Positions 7,722 through 17,007 of a stretch of 64,000 nt of DNA are shown piece after piece. The notes under the pieces are model-generated. The model saw only the letters and a program-made list of their open reading frames with translations. It did not search any database and was not told where the DNA came from. The stretch covers positions 13,958-77,957 of the forward strand of contig CAZGUY010000001.1 of assembly GCA_964528795.1 (NCBI GenBank). The letters run 5' to 3'. How positions within the stretch are numbered: the first letter of the stretch is position 1; every line of letters begins with the position of its first letter. The stretch comes from DATFJC01 sp964528795 (GTDB lineage Bacteria > Patescibacteriota > Patescibacteriia > UBA2591 > UBA6264). The translations under genes and the position numbers were made by a program.

Positions 7722-8804
7722 TTATTTTTTACTATGTAAAGATAGACCTAAGCGATGACTTTCTGGTTCAATTGATACAATTTCAAATTTCATTTTATCA
7801 CCTACTTCTCCAATTTCGTTTAAATCATTGATATTTTTATCAGATAGTTCTGAGATGTGAGCTAGACCATGTATATTTTTATCTAATTCAACAAAAAATC
7901 CAAAAGGATTAACTTTAATTATTTCTCCTTCTACAACATCACCTACATTATATTTATCTTTTACATTTTTCCAAGGATCTTCTTTTAATTCTTTAATAGA
8001 TAATGAGATTTTTCCTTCATCGCTAATATCAATAATTTTTGCTTTTACTTTATCTCCTATTTCAACTACATCACTAGGGTGATCTAATCTTTGCCAGGCT
8101 AATTCAGAAATATGAATTAAACCTTCTTTATTATTATCAAAAGTTACAAAAGCTCCAAAATCAACAATACCACTTATTTTTCCTTCTACAATATCTCCAA
8201 CATTATACTTTTCTTTGATTTCTTTTTCTTTTTTAGTAGTAACAGCTTTTTTCTCAGAGACAATAAGTTTATTTTCTTCTTCATCAGTGGTAAGAAATTT
8301 AACTTGTAATTCATCTCCTATAAATTCTTTTAATTTTTCCAATATTTTTTCTTTATCTCCATTTTTAACTCGAGGATAATTTTCTGGTTTAAGGTGAGAT
8401 ACAGGTAAAAATCCTTGAATTTTACCATGTTTTATAATAAGACCACCTTTATTAGCATCAACAACTTTAACTTTAGTGGTTTTATTTTTATTTTTAATTT
8501 TGTCTAATCTTTCCCAAGCAATTCTATGACCAGCAATTCTGAAAGAAAGTTCAATTAAACCTTTTTCATTTTCAGTTTCAGTTACGGTTGCTTTAATCTC
8601 ATCTCCTTTTTTTAAATTAGAGAATTCTCCTGATTCATCAAATAATTCTTTTCCTCTTACAATACCGATTTTATAACCTTTAAAATCTATATAAATACTA
8701 TTTTCTCCAACTTCTATCACTTTACCCTCAATTAAATCGCCTTTTTTAGGGATAGATTTTATTGGTTCTTGATATTCTTTTTTTGTAGTAATATTTTTTT
8801 TCAT
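7722..8804 (-). CDS. rpsA: S1 RNA-binding domain protein (ribosomal protein S1)
   Basis: The 360-aa protein has four consecutive S1 OB-fold repeats starting near residues 20, 110, 200 and 285. Repeats 3 and 4 carry the clear pattern VGDIVEGKISGIVDFGAFV...EGLIHISEL and VGDVVEGEIIKVNPFGFFV...HGLAHISEL. S1 helps the 30S subunit capture mRNA, which matters in a genome with few Shine-Dalgarno sites. Four repeats rather than six is common outside Proteobacteria. A promoter lies immediately upstream and the transcript may be nearly leaderless. Confidence 0.88.
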   Translation of the reverse strand: MKKNITTKKEYQEPIKSIPKKGDLIEGKVIEVGENSIYIDFKGYKIGIVRGKELFDESGEFSNLKKGDEIKATVTETENEKGLIELSFRIAGHRIAWERLDKIKNKNKTTKVKVVDANKGGLIIKHGKIQGFLPVSHLKPENYPRVKNGDKEKILEKLKEFIGDELQVKFLTTDEEENKLIVSEKKAVTTKKEKEIKEKYNVGDIVEGKISGIVDFGAFVTFDNNKEGLIHISELAWQRLDHPSDVVEIGDKVKAKIIDISDEGKISLSIKELKEDPWKNVKDKYNVGDVVEGEIIKVNPFGFFVELDKNIHGLAHISELSDKNINDLNEIGEVGDKMKFEIVSIEPESHRLGLSLHSKK

Positions 8805-8812
8805 ATAATATA

Positions 8813-8840
8813 ATTATAGATGTTTAATTTGATTTGACAA
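8813..8840 (-). promoter_or_regulatory. Promoter for S1 gene, probable (near-)leaderless start
   Basis: On the minus strand TTGTCA (8835-8840) and TATAAT (8813-8818) are spaced by 16 bases. The -10 ends only 8 bases before the ATG (8804), so transcription would begin at or just before the start codon. Confidence 0.5.
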
Positions 8841-8849
8841 GGGTTATTT

Positions 8850-9911
8850 ATGAAAAAACTAAAACAAATTATTATTATAGTAATTATATTTGTGACTTTC
8901 CTATTTTTTATAGGGTTAACTTTTTCTTATTCTAATAATTTAAATCAGTTTATTCCGGAAAATACTTTAATTTATATTAATTTATCTTTTAAAAATGCTA
9001 ATATTATAAAAGAATTAAATATTATTGAAAAAATTTCATCTCTTAATTCTAATTTTAAATTCTTAAAACAAATTCCAATATCTCAAATTAAAAGTCTAAG
9101 TTTATTTGTGGTTGAAAATAATAATAGTGATTTGAATCTTGGTCTTACATTAGAATTTAAACAAAAAGACAAGTTAAAAGACCTTGTCGATTTGAATAAA
9201 GATTCAATTTTAAAACTTGATTCAAATATTATAGGGTTTAAAACTAATAAAAATATTTTTAATAAATTTAGAAAAAATGGTTTTAAAAGTAATTTATTTA
9301 ATTCTTTAAAACTTTTTTCTAAAAATAATATTGGTAATATTTATTTTGATTTTACTCAATTTAAGGGTCGTGATAATTATATTAACAAATATTCTCACTT
9401 AAAGTCAAGTGTTTTAAAAATAAACAAAAATCAAAAAGAAATATATTTTGATTTTAAATATGAATTTTCCCCTTATTTTAAGGAAATAACTAGTTTAGAT
9501 TTTAATAATAATTTTGTTTTTGGTTTTAAAGAAGCAAAAGATATTAAAAATGTTTTAACAAATTTAAAAAAGAATTTTTCTTTAGAATATCCGAGTGTTA
9601 AAGAAAAAACTTTACCAGATGGCTCTAAATTTTTAGAAAAAGTAGCTGATCCGGAAAATTTTAAATTTAAAAAAATAAATATTTTAAATAATGATTTTTA
9701 TAAAATAGAAAATGAAAATATCAATCTAATTACAGGAAAGAAAGGTAATAACTTATTATTTTCTAATAATGAAAATAATTTAGAAAAATATATTAAGAAT
9801 TTTAAAAATAATAGTGAATTATTTTTTTATATTCCTAAATTTAAAAATAGTATTAAAGGTTTGTATTTAAAACAAAACAATAATTTAATTAATGGAGTTA
9901 TAAAATTATAA
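8850..9911 (+). CDS. Membrane-anchored protein of unknown function
   Basis: 353 aa with one N-terminal hydrophobic anchor (7-27) and a large presumably extracellular part rich in Asn, Lys and Phe. The segment after the anchor, FIPENTLIYINLS, is reminiscent of DUF3352-type surface proteins, but the match is weak. No catalytic motif is seen. It is followed after one base by lspA, so the two are likely cotranscribed. It is divergent from the S1 gene. Confidence 0.6.
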   Translation: MKKLKQIIIIVIIFVTFLFFIGLTFSYSNNLNQFIPENTLIYINLSFKNANIIKELNIIEKISSLNSNFKFLKQIPISQIKSLSLFVVENNNSDLNLGLTLEFKQKDKLKDLVDLNKDSILKLDSNIIGFKTNKNIFNKFRKNGFKSNLFNSLKLFSKNNIGNIYFDFTQFKGRDNYINKYSHLKSSVLKINKNQKEIYFDFKYEFSPYFKEITSLDFNNNFVFGFKEAKDIKNVLTNLKKNFSLEYPSVKEKTLPDGSKFLEKVADPENFKFKKINILNNDFYKIENENINLITGKKGNNLLFSNNENNLEKYIKNFKNNSELFFYIPKFKNSIKGLYLKQNNNLINGVIKL

Positions 9912-9912
9912 A

Positions 9913-10350
9913 ATGAAAAGTAATAACTTATCTAAAATTATAACAATTACAGGTATTGCTTTTTTACTTTTTGTTTTAGATAGGATTATAAAACACATTG
10001 CAAAGTCTGGAAAAATGTTTGACTTTTTTGTTTTTAAATTTAAATATACTCCTAATCCTTATATTGCTTTTTCTATTCCTGTTTATGGAATATTACTTTA
10101 TATTTTAGTTGGGTTAGGAATATTTTTTATTATAAATTCTTTAATATTAGAATTTAAAAATAAGGATTGGCTTGGATTTTTAGGGTTTAATCTTATTTTA
10201 GTGGGAGCAATGAGTAATTTATTAGATCGAATATTAACTGGGGTGGTAATAGATTATTTTGTTTTTTTAGATATTAGTATTTTTAATTTGTCTGATATTT
10301 TTATATTCTGTGGAATTGTTATAGCAGTAATTTCTATTATAAGAGATTAA
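9913..10350 (+). CDS. lspA: Lipoprotein signal peptidase (signal peptidase II)
   Basis: Membrane aspartyl protease that cleaves prolipoproteins before the lipid-modified Cys. 145 aa with four TM segments. Both catalytic regions are visible: an Asn/Ala motif NPYIAFSIP and NLLDRILTGVVIDYF, which matches the N-x-x-DR-x-x-x-G-x-V-x-D pattern with its catalytic Asp pair. The N-terminal FVLDRIIKH is also conserved. A substrate is present in this window: the solute-binding lipoprotein at 18207-19583. Confidence 0.9.
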   Translation: MKSNNLSKIITITGIAFLLFVLDRIIKHIAKSGKMFDFFVFKFKYTPNPYIAFSIPVYGILLYILVGLGIFFIINSLILEFKNKDWLGFLGFNLILVGAMSNLLDRILTGVVIDYFVFLDISIFNLSDIFIFCGIVIAVISIIRD

Positions 10351-10352
10351 TA

Positions 10353-11423
10353 TTATTCTTTTTTAAATTTAAATTTAATAATATCACCATCTTTAACAAT
10401 ATAATCTTTTCCCTCATCTCTAATGTTACCTTGATCTCTAGCACAAGTCATAGAACCTGCCTTAATAAATTCTTTCCAATTAATAACTTCTGCTTTTATA
10501 AAACCTTCTTTAATATCAGAGTGTATTTTTTCGGCTGCCTTTAAGATATTTTCCTTCCTTTTTAATGTCCAAGCTTGAACAATATTGTTTTGGGTAGTGA
10601 AAAAACTAATAGCATTTAATATATTATAAGTAGCTTTTATTAAACGATTTAAAATAGGTTTTTCAATATTATATTCTTTTAAGTATTGAAAAGCCTCTTT
10701 TTTATTTAATTTAACTAATTCTTTTTCTAATTGAGCTGATAAAGGTATATAATTTTTTTGTTTTTTATATTTTTTTCTGTTTTTTAATTCTGATTCGCTA
10801 ATATTAATTGCGTAAATAATAGGTTTTTCAGTTAAAAAATTAAATTCTTTTATTTTTTCTTTTTCTTTTTTACTTAAATTAATTTCTCTAACAGGAATAT
10901 TTTTTTCAAGATTATTTTTTATTTTTAAAAGTATTTCTTTTTTCGCTATTGCTTCTTTATCGCCCGATTTTGCTTTTTTCTTAATTTTTTCTAATATTTT
11001 TTCTATCATTTCAAGATCAGAAAATATTAATTCTAAATTAATAGTCTCAATATCATCTTCAATATCAATTTTACCACTGACATGGGAGATATCTTTATTT
11101 TTAAAAGCCCTTACTACTTCAATAATTGCATCTACTTGTCTAATTTGAGAAAGGAATTTATTTCCTAAACCTTCTCCTTTATGAGCTCCTTTTATTAATC
11201 CTGCAATATCAACAAATTCTATATAAGTGGGGACACTTTTTTTAGGTTTTAAAATATTAGATATTTTTTCAAGACGCTTGTCAGGTACTCTAACTTGACC
11301 CACATTAGGGTCAATAGTACAAAATGGGTAATTTGAAGCGTCAACTTGTTTTTGGGTTAAACTTGTAAAAAGAGTAGATTTTCCTACGTTAGGAAGACCT
11401 ACAATACCTACACTTAAAGTCAT
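10353..11423 (-). CDS. ychF: Obg-family GTPase YchF/OLA1
   Basis: Universally conserved ATP/GTP-binding translation-associated protein. 356 aa. G1 motif GLPNVGKSTLF (9-19), followed by NYPFCTIDPNVG, G3 DIAGLIKGAHKGEGLGN, a coiled helical insertion, and a C-terminal TGS domain ending GKDYIVKDGDIIKFKF. The conserved sequence TCARDQGNIRDEGKDY precedes the end. It converges with lspA with only 2 bases between the stop codons. Confidence 0.95.
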   Translation of the reverse strand: MTLSVGIVGLPNVGKSTLFTSLTQKQVDASNYPFCTIDPNVGQVRVPDKRLEKISNILKPKKSVPTYIEFVDIAGLIKGAHKGEGLGNKFLSQIRQVDAIIEVVRAFKNKDISHVSGKIDIEDDIETINLELIFSDLEMIEKILEKIKKKAKSGDKEAIAKKEILLKIKNNLEKNIPVREINLSKKEKEKIKEFNFLTEKPIIYAINISESELKNRKKYKKQKNYIPLSAQLEKELVKLNKKEAFQYLKEYNIEKPILNRLIKATYNILNAISFFTTQNNIVQAWTLKRKENILKAAEKIHSDIKEGFIKAEVINWKEFIKAGSMTCARDQGNIRDEGKDYIVKDGDIIKFKFKKE

Positions 11424-11522
11424 AAAGTTTTTTTAAATATTTAACACGCTTTATTATAAGGTATTTTAAAAATCATGAAAATGTGTTATTATTTAAATAA
11501 TATTTAGTTTAAATAATATTTT

Positions 11523-12566
11523 ATGTCTAAAAATAAAAAAAGTAAAAAGACAATGCTAGGTTATATTAGTTTTGTAGTATTAATTATTATTATTTATATA
11601 GCTTTAGGTGGTAGTAATCTAGTAAATAAGGAATTAAGTTCAAAAATATTTGTTATTAATAAAGGTCAGGGTCTTAATGAAATAAGTGAAAACTTAGAAA
11701 AGCAGGGTATTATAAAAAATGATGAATTATTTCAAGTATTTGCCTTTTTTAAAAATGTAAGAAGTAATTTTTTACCAGGAAAACATGAAATAAAAAAAGG
11801 TATGAATCTTAGTGAGTTAATTAAAACTTTAACTTCAGCTCCTAAAATACAAGAAAAACAGATTACTATTTTAGAAGGTACCACTAATATTGATATTGCT
11901 TCTAAATTAGAAAAAAATAATCTTTTAACAAAGGAAGAGTTTTTTAATAAACTTGAAAAATTAAAAAATAATCAAGAATTTTTAAATAAATATGAATTTA
12001 TAAATTCTAAAACTTTTAATCAAGATAAAGAAGAAACTTTGCAAGGGTTTTTATACCCAGATACTTATCGTTTTTATAAGGAAGCAGATTTTAATCATAT
12101 CATAACAAAGATTCTTGATAACTTTAATAAAAAAGTATACCAAATTTTAAAACCACAAATAAATTCTAGTCAACATTCTTTTTATGATGTTTTAACTTTA
12201 GCTTCAATAGTAGAAAAAGAAATGGATAAAGACAGAGATAGAAGATTAGCAGCTGATGTGTTTTGGGGTAGATTAAAAATTAATTGGGCTCTTCAATCTG
12301 ATGCTACTATTAACTATATTTTAAATACTAAAAAACTACAACCAACCTTTAAAGATACAAGAACCCCTTCTCCTTATAATACTTATATGAATCCTGGCCT
12401 TCCCCCAGGTCCTATTAATAATCCAAGCTTCTCTAGTATTAGAGCTACTCTCGATCCAATTGAAAATGATTATTGTTGTTTTTTAGTTACTCCTGAGGGA
12501 GAAAATTTGTTTTCTAAAACAATCGAAGAACATAATAGAAAAAAACAAAAATATTGGGGAGATTAA
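11523..12566 (+). CDS. mltG: Endolytic murein transglycosylase MltG
   Basis: Membrane-anchored lytic transglycosylase that terminates glycan chain growth. 347 aa: one TM helix (12-30), a LysM-like subdomain, then the YceG catalytic domain with LASIVEKEMDKDRDR (catalytic Glu in VEKE) and LQSDATINYIL. The conserved SPYNTYMNPGLPPGPINNPS is the family hallmark. It begins a plus-strand run with the GtrA-like and C39-like genes, 9 and 6 bases apart. Confidence 0.93.
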   Translation: MSKNKKSKKTMLGYISFVVLIIIIYIALGGSNLVNKELSSKIFVINKGQGLNEISENLEKQGIIKNDELFQVFAFFKNVRSNFLPGKHEIKKGMNLSELIKTLTSAPKIQEKQITILEGTTNIDIASKLEKNNLLTKEEFFNKLEKLKNNQEFLNKYEFINSKTFNQDKEETLQGFLYPDTYRFYKEADFNHIITKILDNFNKKVYQILKPQINSSQHSFYDVLTLASIVEKEMDKDRDRRLAADVFWGRLKINWALQSDATINYILNTKKLQPTFKDTRTPSPYNTYMNPGLPPGPINNPSFSSIRATLDPIENDYCCFLVTPEGENLFSKTIEEHNRKKQKYWGD

Positions 12567-12575
12567 TAAAGCAAT

Positions 12576-13049
12576 ATGAAAAAAAAGATATTTGAAAAAA
12601 TAAAAAAATTTTTTAAAAAAATTGAAAAGGTAATTTTTAAAATTCCTGTTATAAAAAAGAAAAAAATTTTAAGGCAATTAACTAAATTTTTAGTAGCAGG
12701 AGGGTTTGTAACTTTAATTGATTTCTTATTATACTTTTTATTAACTAGATTTTCGAGATTCTGGGATGAGCATTTTTTATGGGCTAATTTTATTTCAATG
12801 TCAACTGCTGCTATAATGGGTTATTTTCTTAATAAAAAATGGGTTTTTAAAAATAAGGAAAAAGCAATTATCTCCCAATATATAAAGTTTTGGATTTTTG
12901 CAGGAATTGGAGGTATGCTTATTTATCAAATTATTTTTGCTTTTTTAACAAAAAGTGTTAATATATATGATATAATAAGTAAAGCAATTTCTGCTTTTTT
13001 AGTAGTCTTTTTAAGATTTATTATTCAAAAATATTGGATTTTTAATTAA
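12576..13049 (+). CDS. GtrA-like membrane protein
   Basis: 157 aa with a basic N-terminus and four TM segments from about residue 35. The pattern LTKFLVAGGFVTLIDFLLYFLL, then FISMSTAAIMGYFLNKKWVFKNK, then a C-terminal FLRFIIQKYWIF fits the GtrA family. Family members are thought to help move undecaprenyl-linked sugars across the membrane or assist glycosyltransferases. Substrate is unknown. Its context with wall enzymes (mltG, PBP) fits an envelope role. Confidence 0.85.
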   Translation: MKKKIFEKIKKFFKKIEKVIFKIPVIKKKKILRQLTKFLVAGGFVTLIDFLLYFLLTRFSRFWDEHFLWANFISMSTAAIMGYFLNKKWVFKNKEKAIISQYIKFWIFAGIGGMLIYQIIFAFLTKSVNIYDIISKAISAFLVVFLRFIIQKYWIFN

Positions 13050-13055
13050 TAAATT

Positions 13056-13952
13056 ATGGCTAAAAAGTTAGTAAAAAAAATAATTGTTGGTTTTATAGTA
13101 CTTTGTGTAGTTTTTGTATTTGATTATTGGCTTTTTGCTCCTAAAAGTGCACCTGAACCTGAAAATAATAACCAACAAACAAATACTAGTGTTGATCAAA
13201 ACTTAAACCAAGAGGAAAAACTACCTAAAAAAGAAAATATTGATTTTCCTCAAAGCTCAAGTCAAGAAGAAAGTCCGACAAATTCTCAAGAAGAAAATAA
13301 TAATAAAGAAGACAACAAAGAAAAAGAAACTCTTTTAAAACCCTCTAAAAAGTCTTTTCAATTAAGTGCTCCTTTTACAAGTCAAGCTCCATATAAAAAA
13401 TGGGACCATTTACACAATGAGGCTTGTGAAGAAGCTTCTCTTATTATAGCAAAATATTGGTTGAATTCTCAGAGCTTAGATAAAAGTAAAGCTGAAAAGG
13501 AAATTAAAGAATCTGTAGCATGGCAAAAAGAAAATTGGGGAGGACATTTTAATCTAGGAGTTGAAGATAGTATAAATTTAGCAAGGCAATTTTTTAATAT
13601 TAATAAAATATATTTTACTAAAATAAAAAGTGTTGATGAAATTAAATATTTTTTAGAACAAGGTAAATTAGTTCTTGTACCAGTAGCAGGTAGAAAGTTA
13701 GATAACCCTTATTATCAAAACCCAGGACCACCTTATCATATGTTAGTAGCTACTGGTTTTAATGAAAAAGAAATTATTACTAATGATCCAGGCACTTTTA
13801 GAGGAGAAAAATTTTCTTATTCTAATAAAAACTTTTTTGAGTCTATTCATGATTGGCATTTTAGTGTTGAAGTTAAAAATGGTTTAGAAAAAGAGCAAAG
13901 AGCAAAAGAAGTTTTAAAAGGAGAAAAAAGAATAATAATTATAGAAAAGTAA
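13056..13952 (+). CDS. Membrane-anchored C39-like cysteine peptidase
   Basis: 298 aa: TM anchor (8-27), an Asn/Glu/Ser-rich low-complexity linker (30-97), then a papain-like domain of the C39_2 type. The putative triad is Cys124 (NEACEEASL), His228 (GPPYHMLVATGF) and Asp244 (NDPGT). Such domains are cell-surface peptidases of mostly unknown substrate and lack an ABC transporter partner here. The gene ends before a clear bidirectional terminator. Confidence 0.8.
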   Translation: MAKKLVKKIIVGFIVLCVVFVFDYWLFAPKSAPEPENNNQQTNTSVDQNLNQEEKLPKKENIDFPQSSSQEESPTNSQEENNNKEDNKEKETLLKPSKKSFQLSAPFTSQAPYKKWDHLHNEACEEASLIIAKYWLNSQSLDKSKAEKEIKESVAWQKENWGGHFNLGVEDSINLARQFFNINKIYFTKIKSVDEIKYFLEQGKLVLVPVAGRKLDNPYYQNPGPPYHMLVATGFNEKEIITNDPGTFRGEKFSYSNKNFFESIHDWHFSVEVKNGLEKEQRAKEVLKGEKRIIIIEK

Positions 13953-13976
13953 ATATAAAAAGATATTAAATAAAAA

Positions 13977-14007
13977 AACTACAAGATATTTCTTGTAGTT
14001 TTTATTT
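13977..14007. terminator. Bidirectional terminator between C39-like gene and PBP
   Basis: A 10-bp stem AACTACAAGA (13977-13986) with TCTTGTAGTT (13991-14000) and loop TATT is flanked by A-run and T-run. It serves the plus-strand peptidase and the convergent PBP gene. Confidence 0.8.
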
Positions 14008-14025
14008 TTATGGATTTAATTATTT

Positions 14026-16884
14026 TTATGGAATAATATTAACTTTTATACCATCTCCTATTCTAATATCACCATTTGCTTTATATATTTTACTCCATAA
14101 TTTATATTTTCCTTTTTCTCCAAGATTCCAATTAAAATCTATTTCTTCTCCTACTTCAGGAGAAAAAATAGTTGATAATAATCTAGTTTGATCGGAATCT
14201 AAATTTTTATTATAAAATTGTATTTTTTTAATATTTGCTACTGGGATTATAACTGAAATTGTAACAGGGAATTCGGATAATCTAATAGTTTGGTTATTTT
14301 GAGGAGTTTCCCATACTGTTTGATTTTTGAAAGTTTGAGCTAGGGATACTAATATGGTGTCGCTATTTTTGTTTTGAACTTTATCAAAAGCAGTAATTTC
14401 TATTTTATGATCTCCTTTTTTAAGGCCTAATAAATTTAAATTAGTATTAAAAATATTTTCTTTTTGTTGGCTAGTTAATTCTTTGGCTTTTATACTATCT
14501 ATTTTTATTATTAATTTTTTAATACCTAAAGGAGCATTAACCTTAACTGATAAAGGTAACTTCGGGTTAGAAATTTCTTGGTTGTTTTTAGGAGATTGAA
14601 TTTGGACTAAAGGGAGATTATTTAAGGTATGAACATCATCTTTTTCTGTAGGAGGAACTTCTAAATTTAAGTTTTTAACCGTAAAAGGAATTTCTTCTTT
14701 TGGTTTTTTAGATATTTTATTAAACCATTCATTTATTCCTTTTTGCCAGTTTTTATATTGAGGATCAGAAGTAGGGTCTTTAGGGGGTTTACCTTGAGGG
14801 TTGTCTTTTTTTACATAATGAAGAATTGGATAATATTGTCTAAATTCTTTTTCAACAATCAGAGATTCTGGGGTATAATCAGTAGCTAATTTTTGAGATA
14901 TTTTATCAATTTTTAATGTTTTAGTCTCTTCTTTGGGTAAGACACCTTTTAAAATAGGTTTATCTACATATCTGGGTTCTGATTTTTCAAATTTTTCAAC
15001 TGGTTTATTTTTTAAAACATTACTCATATAATAATTCCAAATTGGAGCAGCAACACTAGAACCATCTGCTCCTTCTCCCATTTTGCTATTTTTAGTATTA
15101 CCAACCCAAACCCCAGCTACTAAATTAGGGGTGTAACCTATAGTCCAAGCGTCCTTAAACCCATTTGTAGTTCCTGTTTTAGCTGCTACTGGTCTATTTA
15201 GAGTTAAATTATTTTTATTACCAAAAACAAAACTTCTTGCTTTATTGTCGGATAAAATATTGTTAATATTTTTAGCAGTTTGAGCACTTAAAACTCTTTT
15301 TTCTTTAGGTTGTTTATCTTGGTTATTAAGTAATATCTTGCCATCCTTATCTTCAACTTTTAAAATGCTTTTATAAGGTATTTTTTTACCATTGTTAGCA
15401 AAAACTGAAAAAGCAGATACGTGTTCTAAAAGCTTTACTTCACCTCCTCCCAAAACTAAAGATAAGCCATATCGACTTGGGTCATTAAAGGTGGTATAAC
15501 CTAAATTTTTAGCTAAATTTAGAGTATCTTTTAATCCTACTAAATAAAGAGTTTTAACACCTGGTATATTTAAAGAGCCTGCTAAAGCTTGTTTTATTGT
15601 AACAGGTCCAAAATATTCATTTTTGTAATTTTTAGGTTTATATTCTTTTCCTGCCCCTGAATAACCAAAATTTGTTGGAACATCAAAAATTAAAGTCTCA
15701 GGAGTGTAACCTTTTTCAAAAGCACTTGCATAAACTATTGGTTTAAAAGAAGAACCAGGTTGACGGTTTCTTGTAGCAACATTAACTTGACCTTTTATAT
15801 CCTTATTAAAGAAATCTTTTGATCCTACCATAGCTACAATATTTCCTGTTTTAGGGTTAATTGAAACTAAAGAAGCATTATCTGCATTGTATTGTTTAAG
15901 GTTTGTTTTTGCTCTTTGTTTAATGGCTTTTTTAGCAATTTTTTGTTTTTCTAAATCTAAGGTTGTAATAATTTTTAATCCACCCTGTTCAACTTTTTTT
16001 TGACCTAATTTATCAGTTAATAATTGTTTAACATACATAACAAAGTGAGGAGCAGTAATATCTGATTGTCTTGGTTTTATATTTTTTAAAACGTTTACTT
16101 CTTTTGCATTTTCTGATTCTTGTTTTGTTATAAATCCTTGGTCTACCATTATATTTAAAATAAGTTCTTGGCGATTTTTTAATTCATCAGTGTGGTTACC
16201 ATAAGGTGAATAATAAGTAGGTGCTTTAGTAAGAGCTGCTAAAAGAGTAGATTCACTTAGTTTAAGATCTCTAACGGATTTTCCAAAATAAATTTGACTA
16301 GCTGCTTCTGCCCCATATGCATTTGAACCATATGGTATTTCATTAAAATACATTTGAAGTATTTCTTGTTTTGAGTATTCTTTTTCTATTTTATAAGCTA
16401 ATAATAATTCTTTTAATTTTCTTTTAAAAGTCTTTTTTGGTGTTAAAAATGCATTTTTAACAAATTGTTGAGTTAAGGTTGAGGCTCCTTGTACTTTTGC
16501 ACCATGTAAAATATCAACAATAATTGCTCTCATAATTGATCCTACATCAAATCCTTGGTGGGTAAAAAAGTCAGTATCCTCAATAGCAATAGTGGCATGA
16601 ATTAAATGTTGAGGTATTTCTTCTAAATCTACAATAGTTCTTCTTTGATTGGAAAAAACTTCGTAAAGTAAATTTTCCCCAGTTTTATCGTATATCTCAG
16701 TAGTTTCAGAAATTTGTCGGTTTAAAAGTTGGTTTGGGTTAGGTAATTTTCTAGAAACCCAGGCCATGCTAACACTAAAAACAGCTACTAGTAAAAGAAT
16801 GATAAATAAAACACTAAGCCCTATCTTTTTTAAAAGGCCTTTTTTATTTTTTATTTTTTTTCTTGTCCAATTTTTCTTTGACAT
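14026..16884 (-). CDS. Class A penicillin-binding protein (PBP1A-like)
   Basis: Bifunctional peptidoglycan synthase. 952 aa: TM anchor (21-42), GT51 glycosyltransferase domain with catalytic Glu in IAIEDTDFFTHQGFD (Glu102) and GASTLTQQFVKNAF, then a transpeptidase domain with SSFK (around residue 376), an SLN motif (GSLNIPGV) and KTGTTNG (around 568). A roughly 300-residue C-terminal extension holds two beta-rich Ig-like segments, longer than in model PBPs, perhaps for wall or partner binding. The promoter suggests a leaderless mRNA. Confidence 0.93.
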   Translation of the reverse strand: MSKKNWTRKKIKNKKGLLKKIGLSVLFIILLLVAVFSVSMAWVSRKLPNPNQLLNRQISETTEIYDKTGENLLYEVFSNQRRTIVDLEEIPQHLIHATIAIEDTDFFTHQGFDVGSIMRAIIVDILHGAKVQGASTLTQQFVKNAFLTPKKTFKRKLKELLLAYKIEKEYSKQEILQMYFNEIPYGSNAYGAEAASQIYFGKSVRDLKLSESTLLAALTKAPTYYSPYGNHTDELKNRQELILNIMVDQGFITKQESENAKEVNVLKNIKPRQSDITAPHFVMYVKQLLTDKLGQKKVEQGGLKIITTLDLEKQKIAKKAIKQRAKTNLKQYNADNASLVSINPKTGNIVAMVGSKDFFNKDIKGQVNVATRNRQPGSSFKPIVYASAFEKGYTPETLIFDVPTNFGYSGAGKEYKPKNYKNEYFGPVTIKQALAGSLNIPGVKTLYLVGLKDTLNLAKNLGYTTFNDPSRYGLSLVLGGGEVKLLEHVSAFSVFANNGKKIPYKSILKVEDKDGKILLNNQDKQPKEKRVLSAQTAKNINNILSDNKARSFVFGNKNNLTLNRPVAAKTGTTNGFKDAWTIGYTPNLVAGVWVGNTKNSKMGEGADGSSVAAPIWNYYMSNVLKNKPVEKFEKSEPRYVDKPILKGVLPKEETKTLKIDKISQKLATDYTPESLIVEKEFRQYYPILHYVKKDNPQGKPPKDPTSDPQYKNWQKGINEWFNKISKKPKEEIPFTVKNLNLEVPPTEKDDVHTLNNLPLVQIQSPKNNQEISNPKLPLSVKVNAPLGIKKLIIKIDSIKAKELTSQQKENIFNTNLNLLGLKKGDHKIEITAFDKVQNKNSDTILVSLAQTFKNQTVWETPQNNQTIRLSEFPVTISVIIPVANIKKIQFYNKNLDSDQTRLLSTIFSPEVGEEIDFNWNLGEKGKYKLWSKIYKANGDIRIGDGIKVNIIP

Positions 16885-16890
16885 ACTGTG

Positions 16891-16919
16891 ATTATACCCT
16901 AATATTTTTAATATTTCAA
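16891..16919 (-). promoter_or_regulatory. Promoter for PBP gene, probable leaderless mRNA
   Basis: On the minus strand TTGAAA (16914-16919), a 17-base spacer and TATAAT (16891-16896) are present. The -10 ends 6 bases before the ATG at 16884, so the start codon would coincide with the transcript start. Confidence 0.6.
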
Positions 16920-16948
16920 GTTTAAATTAAATCTGTTAATTATTTTTA

Positions 16949-16977
16949 TTGAACTAGTTAGGAATTTAGCTTATAAT
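16949..16977 (+). promoter_or_regulatory. Promoter for tyrS
   Basis: TTGAAC (16949-16954), 17 bases, TATAAT (16972-16977), about 30 bases before the tyrS ATG. It is divergent from the PBP promoter. Confidence 0.55.
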
Positions 16978-17007
16978 AAAAATATAAATTAATCAAATAT
17001 TTTAAAT

